From Streptomyces sp. WM6378 (GTDB taxonomy: Bacteria; Actinomycetota; Actinomycetes; Streptomycetales; Streptomycetaceae), in assembly GCF_001279695.1 (NCBI RefSeq), contig NZ_LGDD01000188.1, forward strand, positions 33,032-97,031: a DNA stretch of 64,000 bases, given 5' to 3'. Numbering within the stretch: position 1 is the first letter of the stretch; each line of letters begins with the position of its first letter. A program made the position numbers and the translations under genes. Below the pieces are notes generated by a model. That model searched no databases and had not been told where the DNA came from. It saw only the letters and a program-made list of their open reading frames with translations. Of this stretch, positions 43,675 through 50,606 are shown piece by piece.

Positions 43675-44442
43675 ATGCCCGAAGGTGACACCGTCTACCA
43701 GGCCGCGCGGCGGCTGCACGCGGCGCTGGCCGGGCAGGTCCTGACCCGGTCCGATCTGCGGGTGCCGCGGTTCGCCACGGCGGATCTCACCGGGCGGGCC
43801 GTCCTCGACGTGACCCCGCGCGGCAAGCATCTGCTGACCAGGATCGAGGGTGGGCTCACCCTGCACTCCCACCTCCGGATGGACGGGTCCTGGCGGATCT
43901 ACGCGCCGGGCGAGCGCTGGGGCGGCGGGCCCGCCCACCAGATCCGGGCCATTCTCGGGAACGCCGGGCACACGGCCGTCGGCTATCGGCTGCCCGTGCT
44001 CGAACTGCTCCGCACCCAGGACGAGTCCAAGGCGGTCGGCCACCTGGGCCCCGATCTCCTCGGCCCCGACTGGGACGCCGATTCCGCCCTGCGCAACCTC
44101 CTCCAGGACCCTGCCCGCACCATCGGCGACGCCCTGCTCGACCAGCGCAACCTCGCCGGGGTCGGCAACGTGTACAAGTCGGAGATCTGCTTCGCGATCC
44201 GGGCCGTCGCCTGGCTGCCGATCGGCGAACTCCCCTCCCCCGAGCGCCTCGTGGCCACCGCGAAGCGGCTCCTGGAGGCCAACAAGGACCGCCCGGTCCG
44301 CCAGGCATACGTCTACGGCCGTCCCGGCCGGCCATGCCCGCGCTGCCGCACCCCCATCCGTACCACCACCCAGCGCGACCCCGCGGGCCGCGAGCGCCCC
44401 ACCTACTGGTGCCCCAAGTGCCAGCCAGCGCCCGCCCTTTGA
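43675..44442 (+). CDS. nei: Fpg/Nei-family DNA glycosylase
   Basis: A 255-residue formamidopyrimidine/endonuclease VIII-type glycosylase. The N-terminal catalytic PEGDTVYQAA (Pro2 nucleophile, Glu3) has the Nei form rather than the PELPE of Fpg. A helix-two-turn-helix segment includes LDQRNLAGVGNVYKSE, and the C-terminal zinc finger has CPRC ... YWCPKC. It removes oxidised bases by base excision repair. It lies 102 bp downstream of lhr on the same strand, and the pairing lhr-nei is common in actinobacteria, which supports a joint repair role. Confidence 0.92.
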   Translation: MPEGDTVYQAARRLHAALAGQVLTRSDLRVPRFATADLTGRAVLDVTPRGKHLLTRIEGGLTLHSHLRMDGSWRIYAPGERWGGGPAHQIRAILGNAGHTAVGYRLPVLELLRTQDESKAVGHLGPDLLGPDWDADSALRNLLQDPARTIGDALLDQRNLAGVGNVYKSEICFAIRAVAWLPIGELPSPERLVATAKRLLEANKDRPVRQAYVYGRPGRPCPRCRTPIRTTTQRDPAGRERPTYWCPKCQPAPAL

Positions 44443-44454
44443 CGCACCGTCAAA
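44438..44454. promoter_or_regulatory. Inverted repeat upstream of the SDR gene
   Basis: TTTGACG-CAC-CGTCAAA is a perfect 7-bp palindrome overlapping the nei stop codon. It lies 14 bp before a -35-like TTGACG (44469-44474) and may be an operator. Confidence 0.4.
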
Positions 44455-44468
44455 CACCACCAAACTTA

Positions 44469-44498
44469 TTGACGACCTGTCAGATTCAGTCGTACCGT
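44469..44498 (+). promoter_or_regulatory. Candidate promoter giving a leaderless SDR transcript
   Basis: TTGACG (44469-44474) and TACCGT (44493-44498) are 18 bp apart. Transcription would start close to the ATG at 44505, and there is no Shine-Dalgarno sequence before that ATG. Confidence 0.4.
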
Positions 44499-44504
44499 CC
44501 CGGC

Positions 44505-45269
44505 ATGCCCCTCACGGCGTACGACCTCAGCGACCGCACGGCTTTCATTACCGGCGCAGCCAGTGGGATCGGCCGCGCCAGTGCCCTGCTCCTCGCGGAG
44601 GCGGGTGCCACGGTGCACTGCGCGGACCGCGACGAGGCGGGCCTGGCGGAGACCCGGGCACTGATCACCAAGGCGGGCGGCACCGCCCATGTCCACCCGC
44701 TCGACGTCTCGGACCGCGCGCAGGTCAAGGCGGCTCTGGAAGCCGCCGGACCGGTCCACATCGTGGCGGCGATCGCGGGCATCATGCACACCAGCTCGGT
44801 CCTGGACACCGAGGACGCCGACCTCGACCGGGTGTTGTCCGTCAACTTCCGGGGCGTGCTCCACGCCTGCCAGGAGGCGGCCCGCACGATGATCGCCCAC
44901 GGCATCCGCGGCTCCATCGTCACCATGGCCTCGGGCGCCGTGGACTCCTCGCGGCCGGGCCTGTTCTGCTACAGCGTCTCGAAGGTCGCGGTCGTCCAGC
45001 TCACCCGGACGCTCGCCTGCGAACTGGGCCCGCACGGGATCCGCGTGAACGCCATCGCCCCCGGCTGGGTCCGCACCCCCATGACCGACCAGCACGCCGC
45101 CGAGCAGCAGGAGCAGATCGAGTCGACGATGCTGCGGCTCTCCCCGCTCGCGCGGCTCGGCGAACCCGAGGACATCGCGCACGCCGTACTGCATCTCGCC
45201 GCGGACGCCTCGGCGTTCACGACAGGCCAGATCATCCGTCCGAACGGCGGCGTCTCGATGCCCTGGTAG
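44505..45269 (+). CDS. Short-chain dehydrogenase/reductase
   Basis: A 254-residue classical SDR: cofactor motif ITGAASGIGRAS, NAG-equivalent IAGIMHTSS, catalytic Ser in TMASGAVDSS, and the YSVSK active-site Tyr-Lys pair, followed by ELGPHGIRVNAIAPGWVRTPM and the C-terminal GQIIRPNGG. An acidic residue after the second beta strand (HCADRDE) suggests NAD(H). The substrate is unknown. The ATG at 44505 lacks a Shine-Dalgarno site; a promoter-like pair close upstream makes a leaderless message likely. It converges with a small membrane-protein gene, the 3' ends overlapping by ~38 bp. Confidence 0.88.
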   Translation: MPLTAYDLSDRTAFITGAASGIGRASALLLAEAGATVHCADRDEAGLAETRALITKAGGTAHVHPLDVSDRAQVKAALEAAGPVHIVAAIAGIMHTSSVLDTEDADLDRVLSVNFRGVLHACQEAARTMIAHGIRGSIVTMASGAVDSSRPGLFCYSVSKVAVVQLTRTLACELGPHGIRVNAIAPGWVRTPMTDQHAAEQQEQIESTMLRLSPLARLGEPEDIAHAVLHLAADASAFTTGQIIRPNGGVSMPW

Positions 45270-45453
45270 AGCCGGACCGTGCACGCGGCTCGGATGCCAC
45301 GTGGACCGGCAGCAGGCTCAGCCCCCAGCCGCCCGCGACCATCGCCCCCTCGACGAATCCCGTCTGGCCGGGCACCAGCACCACGCGCAGCACGGCCCAC
45401 CACCACAGCGCCGCTACGACCAGCGCGGGCACCCAACGCACCGCCACCGCCAT
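45232..45453 (-). CDS. Small single-pass membrane protein
   Basis: A 73-residue protein with one or two hydrophobic segments (VPALVVAALWWWAVLRVVLVPG, then GAMVAGGWGLSLLPVHV) and a basic Arg/Ser tail. A strong GAGGAGG just upstream of the ATG supports it as a real gene. The 3' end overlaps the convergent SDR gene. No family recognised. The 160-bp gap to dps (45454-45614) shows no clear element. Confidence 0.55.
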   Translation of the reverse strand: MAVAVRWVPALVVAALWWWAVLRVVLVPGQTGFVEGAMVAGGWGLSLLPVHVASEPRARSGSTRASRRRRSDG

Positions 45454-45614
45454 GGGCCGCCTCCTCGGGCCGACGCTAGACCGCCGGCAATCCCGCCGGG
45501 AGGGCGCACCGGGGGCAGGCCCGGAGCGCTCCAGGTCGCCCGCGCTTCACCGCGTACGACCCGGCCCGTGCACCGTGTATCCGTGCGCGGCGGCGCGTGG
45601 TCGCGTGCAGCGGT

Positions 45615-46085
45615 TCAGACGGTTTCCGCCTGGAACATCCACGCATGCTTTTCGAGGTCGGCCGTGAGCCCGATGAGGATGTCCTGGCTGATCGGGTCCG
45701 GGTCGGCGGTCGCCTCGATGCGCTCGCGCATCCGGCCGATCACCACGCCGAGCGCGGCGACCAGGACCTTCACCGCCTCGGTGTCCTTGATCCAGCCGTC
45801 CGGCACGGTGTCGATCGCACTGGACTTCGCCACCGTGGCGGAGCGCCCGTCCGGGCTGACGCCGACGGCGGAGGCCCGCTCGGCCACCGTGTCCGAGTGG
45901 AGCCGCGCGGTGTCGACGACCTCGTCGAGCTGGAGGTGTACGGACCGGAACCGCGGGCCGACCACGTTCCAGTGCACCTGCTTGGACACCAGCGAGAGGT
46001 CCACGAGATCCACCAGCGCACCCTGGAGAGCGTCACCGACCACCTTGAGGTCGGCGTCGGACAGCGGGCTCTTGATGTAGGACAT
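45615..46085 (-). CDS. dps: Dps-family DNA-binding ferritin-like protein
   Basis: A 156-residue Dps. The ATG at 46083-46085 has GGAGGAAA upstream; the upstream extension of the frame is not family-like. The inter-subunit ferroxidase signature is visible: KQVHWNVVGPRFRSVHLQLDE-like His, His and Asp/Glu ligands at about 36-65, then DTVAERASAVG. The dodecamer oxidises and stores iron and protects DNA. The short N-terminus and near-absent C-terminal tail suggest weak DNA binding. It lies downstream of clgR on the same strand but is separated by a terminator. Confidence 0.93.
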   Translation of the reverse strand: MSYIKSPLSDADLKVVGDALQGALVDLVDLSLVSKQVHWNVVGPRFRSVHLQLDEVVDTARLHSDTVAERASAVGVSPDGRSATVAKSSAIDTVPDGWIKDTEAVKVLVAALGVVIGRMRERIEATADPDPISQDILIGLTADLEKHAWMFQAETV

Positions 46086-46218
46086 GCATTTCCTCCACTC
46101 CGGACGGAACGCCCGCGGAAGCAGAACGAGGGGAACTCCCGTGCGAACCATGCGGACGTTTGCGCGATCTCCTACCACCCTGCCACAGAAGCCCTAAAAC
46201 GGGCGCGGCGGAAAAGGG

Positions 46219-46259
46219 CTGAGCCCCGGCCGGTCACCAAGTGACCAACCGGGGCTCAG
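46219..46259 (-). terminator. Terminator between clgR and dps
   Basis: An 11-bp outer stem (CTGAGCCCCGG with CCGGGGCTCAG), a 2-nt internal loop on each side, and a 6-bp inner stem (GGTCAC with GTGACC) capped by CAA. It lies 27 bp after the clgR stop. Confidence 0.8.
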
Positions 46260-46285
46260 TACAAGCCTGGGCGCGAGCCTGAAGA

Positions 46286-46675
46286 TCAGGCCGCGACGAC
46301 GTCCACCGCTTCCGCGGGCGCCTTGATCGTCACCCGCTCCGTCGGCACACCAGTCACCGACGTCACGGAGATCGAATTGAGCATCGGACGTACCGGCGCA
46401 CGCACCGGCACCGGGTCACTCGCTGCCGCAGAGGCAGCGAGCTCGGCGAGTGCCAGCTCGTCGCTCACTTCCCGCATGAGCTCGGACATCCGTACGTCAA
46501 GCGCGTCGCAGATCGCGGAGAGCAGCTCGGAGGATGCCTCCTTCTGCCCCCGCTCCACCTCGGAGAGATAGCCGAGTGAGACTCGGGCGGACGAGGAGAC
46601 TTCGCGCAGAGTACGGCCCTGGCGCTGGCGCTGCCGACGCAGCACGTCACCCAGCAGGCGACGGAGCAGAATCAT
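46286..46675 (-). CDS. clgR: ClgR-type XRE transcriptional regulator
   Basis: A 129-residue regulator with an N-terminal XRE helix-turn-helix: [19 protein letters not shown], then [23 protein letters not shown] and [13 protein letters not shown], the form of actinobacterial ClgR. ClgR activates clp and other protease genes in Streptomyces, corynebacteria and mycobacteria. The protein ends in VDVVAA; a terminal Ala-Ala is the ClpP-recognised degron reported for Streptomyces ClgR. The ATG at 46673-46675 has GGAGGGA upstream. The position downstream of pgsA-cinA is shared with other actinobacteria and supports the name. A PopR-like paralogue is the main alternative. Confidence 0.8.
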   Translation of the reverse strand: MILLRRLLGDVLRRQRQRQGRTLREVSSSARVSLGYLSEVERGQKEASSELLSAICDALDVRMSELMREVSDELALAELAASAAASDPVPVRAPVRPMLNSISVTSVTGVPTERVTIKAPAEAVDVVAA

Positions 46676-46784
46676 CGGTGGCTCCCTCCTCGGACCGCGT
46701 AGCCGCATCCTTCACGCCCCACCGTACCGCCTCGCGCCGCGGCCGTGCGGGGAGCGATGTCGTGTTCACTCAGGGCTGCAAACA

Positions 46785-47294
46785 TCAAATCCCCCCGTTC
46801 TGTTCCGTATCCTGTGCCCGCCCATCCTTGCGGAGTTCACTGGAGAGCAGTTCGAGCACGCTGCGTACACTCTCCATACGAATTTCCGCCCGGTCGCCGT
46901 TCAACCGCAATGCGACGGTTTTCTTGGCTCCCGCCGGACCAACGGCCGAAACGTATACCGTCCCGACCGGTTGGCCGTCCTGTGGTTCGGGTCCCGCGAC
47001 GCCCGTGGTCGCGATCCCCCAGCTCGACCCGAGCACCTCGCGCACCCCCGCCGCCATCTGCAGCGCGACCTCGGGATCGACCGCCCCGCGCTCGGCCAGA
47101 AGGGTCCCGTCCACACCCAGGACGTCCCGCTTCAGCTCGGTCGCGTACGCCGTCACCGAACCGCGGAAAACACGCGAGGCGCCGGGCACCGAGGTCAGCT
47201 CGGCGGCCACCAGGCCGCCCGTCAGCGACTCCGCCACCGCGAGCGTCTGGTCACGCTCCGTGAGTAGGCGCAGAACCCGGGCCGCCTCGCTCAC
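46785..47294 (-). CDS. cinA: CinA C-terminal amidase-type protein (nicotinamide-nucleotide amidase)
   Basis: A 169-residue protein with only the CinA C-terminal (PncC) domain: TLAVAESLTGGLVAAELTSVPGAS, FRGSVTAYATELKRDVLGV, and GIATTGVAGPEPQDGQPVGTVY. The N-terminal MoCF-like domain of long CinA is absent. PncC hydrolyses NMN to nicotinate mononucleotide in NAD salvage. The GTG start overlaps the pgsA stop (GTGA), so it is coupled to pgsA; the open frame upstream is a pgsA shadow. A 109-bp gap precedes clgR. Confidence 0.88.
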   Translation of the reverse strand: MSEAARVLRLLTERDQTLAVAESLTGGLVAAELTSVPGASRVFRGSVTAYATELKRDVLGVDGTLLAERGAVDPEVALQMAAGVREVLGSSWGIATTGVAGPEPQDGQPVGTVYVSAVGPAGAKKTVALRLNGDRAEIRMESVRSVLELLSSELRKDGRAQDTEQNGGI

Positions 47295-47959
47295 AACGCG
47301 GATCCCCCGGCGGCGCGCTGCGCGGCAAGTCCCTTGCGCCTCAGCACGATCGCCTGGCGCACGTAGTCGAGCCCCGTGACGACCGTGAGCACCACCGCGA
47401 CGGCCATCACCCAGAAGCGCAGGGTGGCCAGCGGACCCGTCAGCGCCAGGACGTACATTCCGGTCGCGGTGCCCTGGGCCAGGGTCTTGAGCTTTCCGCC
47501 GCGACTGGCCGGAATCACTCCGTGCCGGATGACCCAGAAACGCATGAGTGTGATCCCGAGTTCCCGGAACAGGATGACCCCGGTGACCCACCACGGCAGA
47601 TCGCCGAGCAGCGAGAGGCAGATCAGCGCGGCGCCCATGATCGCCTTGTCGGCGATCGGGTCGGCGATCTTCCCGAAGTCGGTGACCAGGTTGTACGTGC
47701 GCGCCAGGTGCCCGTCGAAGATGTCGGTGATCATGGCGACGGCGAAGGCCGCCCAGGCCCAGGCCCGCATCGCCGGGTCGTACCCGCCGTCCGCGAGCAG
47801 CAGCATGACGAAGCCCGGCACGAGCACGAGCCGGATCATCGTGAGGATGTTGGCGATGTTCCAGAGGCTGGCCTGGTTGACGGCCGCAGCGCCCAGCTTG
47901 CCGCCGGGCGCCGGCGTCCGGCCGGTACCGCCCGCCGCCGATGCCGGGACTCCGGTCAT
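47291..47959 (-). CDS. pgsA: CDP-alcohol phosphatidyltransferase (PgsA type)
   Basis: A 222-residue membrane enzyme with the CDP-alcohol motif [19 protein letters not shown] followed by IADPIADK, which supplies the metal-binding aspartates, and about five TM segments. PgsA makes phosphatidylglycerol phosphate from CDP-diacylglycerol and glycerol 3-phosphate. The first ~25 residues are a Gly/Ala/Pro-rich extension. Both ends overlap neighbours by 4 bp (rimO and cinA), so rimO-pgsA-cinA is one translationally coupled unit. Actinobacteria have several paralogues, so the exact product could differ. Confidence 0.88.
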   Translation of the reverse strand: MTGVPASAAGGTGRTPAPGGKLGAAAVNQASLWNIANILTMIRLVLVPGFVMLLLADGGYDPAMRAWAWAAFAVAMITDIFDGHLARTYNLVTDFGKIADPIADKAIMGAALICLSLLGDLPWWVTGVILFRELGITLMRFWVIRHGVIPASRGGKLKTLAQGTATGMYVLALTGPLATLRFWVMAVAVVLTVVTGLDYVRQAIVLRRKGLAAQRAAGGSAL

Positions 47960-49425
47960 CTGCCCGCCTCCTCAACCCCGTCAAGCAGCTCGACCACGAG
48001 GTCGACACCTTCGGTAGCGACCACCTTGGCCTCGACGATACGGCCGGGCGCAAGACCGGCGCTCTCAGTGAAGATCACCTGGCCGTCGGTCTCGGGCGCC
48101 TGGTGCTCGGCCCGGCCGACCGCCCCGTCCTCCTCGTCGACGGTCTCGACCAGGACCCGCACGGTGTCGCCGATGCGCTCCTCGGCGCGCTGCGCCGTGA
48201 GCTCCTCGGCAAGCCTTGACAGGTGCGCGAGCCGCTCGGCGATGGTGTCCGCGTCCAGCTTGCCCTCGTAGCCGACCGCTTCGGTGCCCTCCTCGTCGGA
48301 ATAGCCGAAGACGCCGATGGCATCGAGGCGGGCGGCCGTGAGGAAGCGTTCCAGCTCCTTGAAGTCCTCCTCGGCCTCACCGGGGAAGCCGACGATGAAG
48401 TTGGACCGCACACCGGCCGTCGGCGCCTTCGCGCGGATCGTGTCGAGCAGTTCGAGGAACCGCTCGGTGTCGCCGAAGCGCCGCATCGCGCGCAGCACGC
48501 CGGGCGCCGAGTGCTGGAAGGAGAGGTCGAAGTACGGCACGACGTTCTCGGTCGACGTCAGTACGTCGATGAGGCCCGGCCGCATCTCGGCGGGCTGGAG
48601 GTAGCTGACCCGCACCCGCTCGATGCCGTCGACCGCGGCGAGCTCCGGGAGCAGCGTTTCGAGCAGCCGGATGTCGCCGAGGTCCTTGCCGTACGAGGTG
48701 TTGTTCTCGGAGACCAGCATGACCTCCTTGACGCCCTGCTCGGCCAGCCAGCGGGTCTCGCCGAGCACGTCGCTGGGGCGGCGCGAGATGAACGAGCCGC
48801 GGAAGGACGGGATGGCGCAGAACGAGCAGCGCCGGTCGCAGCCGGAGGCCAGCTTCACGGAGGCGACCGGGCTGGTGTCGAGCCGGCGGCGCAGCGGGGC
48901 GCGCGGCCCGGAGGCGGGCGCGAGACCGTCGGGGAGGTCCTCGGGGGCGCTGTCCTGGGCGTGCCCGGGCAGCGCCACGTCGGGGGCGTCCTGGCGCTCG
49001 GCCGGGCTGATCGGCAGCAGCTTGCGCCGGTCGCGCGGAGTGTGCGAGGCGTGGATGCCGCCGTTGAGGATGGTCTGGAGGCGGTCGGAGATGTCGGCGT
49101 AGTCGTCGAAGCCGAGCACTCCGTCGGCCTCGGGCAGCGCCTCGGCGAGGTCCTTGCCGTACCGCTCGGCCATGCAGCCGACCGCGACGACGGCCTGGGT
49201 CTTGCCGTGATCCTTGAGATCGTTGGCTTCGAGGAGGGCGTCGACGGAGTCCTTCTTGGCGGCTTCGACGAATCCGCAGGTGTTGACGACGGCGACGTCC
49301 GCGTCCGATGCGTCCTCGACGAGCTCCCAGCCGTCCGCTGCCAAGCGGCCTGCGAGCTCCTCCGAGTCCACCTCGTTACGGGCGCAGCCAAGAGTGACAA
49401 GGGCGACGGTGCGGCGTTCGGGCAT
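47956..49425 (-). CDS. rimO: Ribosomal protein S12 methylthiotransferase
   Basis: A 489-residue radical-SAM methylthiotransferase related to MiaB. The N-terminal cluster cysteines lie in [22 protein letters not shown] and VGCMAERYG, the radical-SAM triad is [16 protein letters not shown], and a TRAM domain lies at the C-terminus. [13 protein letters not shown] in place of MiaB's GQNVNAYG fits RimO, which methylthiolates the conserved aspartate of ribosomal protein S12. A ~50-residue Pro/Ala-rich insertion (around 140-190) separates the first two domains. It is the first gene of the coupled rimO-pgsA-cinA unit. Confidence 0.94.
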   Translation of the reverse strand: MPERRTVALVTLGCARNEVDSEELAGRLAADGWELVEDASDADVAVVNTCGFVEAAKKDSVDALLEANDLKDHGKTQAVVAVGCMAERYGKDLAEALPEADGVLGFDDYADISDRLQTILNGGIHASHTPRDRRKLLPISPAERQDAPDVALPGHAQDSAPEDLPDGLAPASGPRAPLRRRLDTSPVASVKLASGCDRRCSFCAIPSFRGSFISRRPSDVLGETRWLAEQGVKEVMLVSENNTSYGKDLGDIRLLETLLPELAAVDGIERVRVSYLQPAEMRPGLIDVLTSTENVVPYFDLSFQHSAPGVLRAMRRFGDTERFLELLDTIRAKAPTAGVRSNFIVGFPGEAEEDFKELERFLTAARLDAIGVFGYSDEEGTEAVGYEGKLDADTIAERLAHLSRLAEELTAQRAEERIGDTVRVLVETVDEEDGAVGRAEHQAPETDGQVIFTESAGLAPGRIVEAKVVATEGVDLVVELLDGVEEAGR

Positions 49426-49447
49426 GGACTCAAGACTACTTTGTCCT

Positions 49448-49479
49448 GGCCCACGCCCCCGCCGCGAGGGTCGTGGGCC
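49448..49479 (-). terminator. Hairpin after the RodZ-like gene
   Basis: GGCCCACG and CGTGGGCC form an 8-bp stem with a 16-nt GC-rich loop, 7 bp after the stop codon at 49487. Confidence 0.5.
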
Positions 49480-49486
49480 CGGGGCG

Positions 49487-50317
49487 TCAGCCGGCCTGGG
49501 GGTCGCCCTTGGTGTAGCTCAGGCGCTCGACCTGGCCGTCCTCGAACTTGCTGTCGATCTTCTTGCCGTTGACGTAGAGCTCGATCGCCCCGGCGTTGCC
49601 CAGGATCAGGTCGACCTGCTGGCCGTCCTGGAACGTCTGGGCCTCGCCCTTCTGGAGCAGGCCGTCGAAGAGCATCTTGCCGTTGTGGTCCTTGGCCGAG
49701 ATCCAGCTCTTGTCGTTGATCGCGGTGACCTTGACGGTGACCTTGTCGGCCGGGACCGCGGCGATGGCGCTGTCGGTCGGCGTCGGCTTGGGGGCCGGGG
49801 GCTTGGCCGGGGCGGGGCTGGCCGACGACGTGGGCAGCTTCTGCTGGGCGGGGCCCTCGGCGACGGAGGTGCCGCCCTTGCTCTTGTCGCCGCCGCTGAA
49901 CATCGTGAATCCGACGAAGCCGACGACCACGACGATCGCGGCGACCATGGCGGCGGTCCAGTTGGGCCGACGCGGATCGGGCCGGATGCGCTCCGCCTCG
50001 AACAGGGGGGCCGCGGGGGTGGGCGCGGGACGGCCGCCGTGAGCGGCGTCGTACCGCGCGACCAACGGGTCGGGGTCGAGGTGGACGGCCTGGGCGAACG
50101 TACGGATGTGTCCGCGCGCGTACACGTCACCGCCGCAGCGCGAGAAGTCGTCCTGCTCGATCGCGTGCACGATGGGGATGCGCACCCGCGTGGTGGAACT
50201 GACCTCGTCCACCGTCAGTCCGGCGGCGATTCGGGCCTGCTGAAGTGCGCGGCCGATCGATGGCCCGTCGTCTTCGATCGGAGGCCGGTCGTCTTCGGGA
50301 GAGTTGCCGATGGACAC
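49487..50317 (-). CDS. RodZ-like membrane protein with helix-turn-helix and DUF4115 domains
   Basis: A 276-residue protein with an N-terminal HTH_25 domain ([53 protein letters not shown]), one TM segment ([17 protein letters not shown], about 135), a Pro/Thr-rich linker, and an extracytoplasmic DUF4115 domain ([41 protein letters not shown]). This is the RodZ architecture; in rods RodZ links MreB to the wall. In Streptomyces it lies between ftsK and rimO. The 289-bp region up to ftsK (50318-50606) holds its promoter and a 17-bp palindrome. Confidence 0.85.
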   Translation of the reverse strand: MSIGNSPEDDRPPIEDDGPSIGRALQQARIAAGLTVDEVSSTTRVRIPIVHAIEQDDFSRCGGDVYARGHIRTFAQAVHLDPDPLVARYDAAHGGRPAPTPAAPLFEAERIRPDPRRPNWTAAMVAAIVVVVGFVGFTMFSGGDKSKGGTSVAEGPAQQKLPTSSASPAPAKPPAPKPTPTDSAIAAVPADKVTVKVTAINDKSWISAKDHNGKMLFDGLLQKGEAQTFQDGQQVDLILGNAGAIELYVNGKKIDSKFEDGQVERLSYTKGDPQAG

Positions 50318-50535
50318 GGGGGCGCCTTTCGAGCGTGAGCCACCTGCTGGGTGTTCAGTCTAGGGGGGGTACGAAAGAGTGGGGCAACCGGGAGAGCGGA
50401 GTTTGTACGCCATCGGTATGGCCGCGCCCCTGACGGCGGAACACTGACCACACTTGCTTTCACGTCCCCCTCAACTTGACGTACGGCCAAGGGAAACGGT
50501 TGCTCGGGGATCCCGTACGAGTGCTGTTTGGGCCG

Positions 50536-50552
50536 GTCGGCTGTCAGCCGAC
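50536..50552. repeat. 17-bp palindrome upstream of the RodZ-like gene
   Basis: GTCGGCTG-T-CAGCCGAC, perfect 8-bp arms around one central base, overlapping CTGTCAGCCGACAG. It lies 219 bp upstream of the RodZ-like start and 55 bp after the ftsK stop. It may be a protein-binding site or transcript hairpin. Confidence 0.45.
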
Positions 50553-50606
50553 AGATTCTGCCCTCTGATAGCCCACCTATCTACCCCAATTCACCCCCCG
50601 CCAAAC

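Noticed and set aside
40645-44463. 1272-codon open frame on the minus strand opposite lhr and nei
   Set aside because: The lhr and nei products on the plus strand have full family motifs; the antisense product has none.
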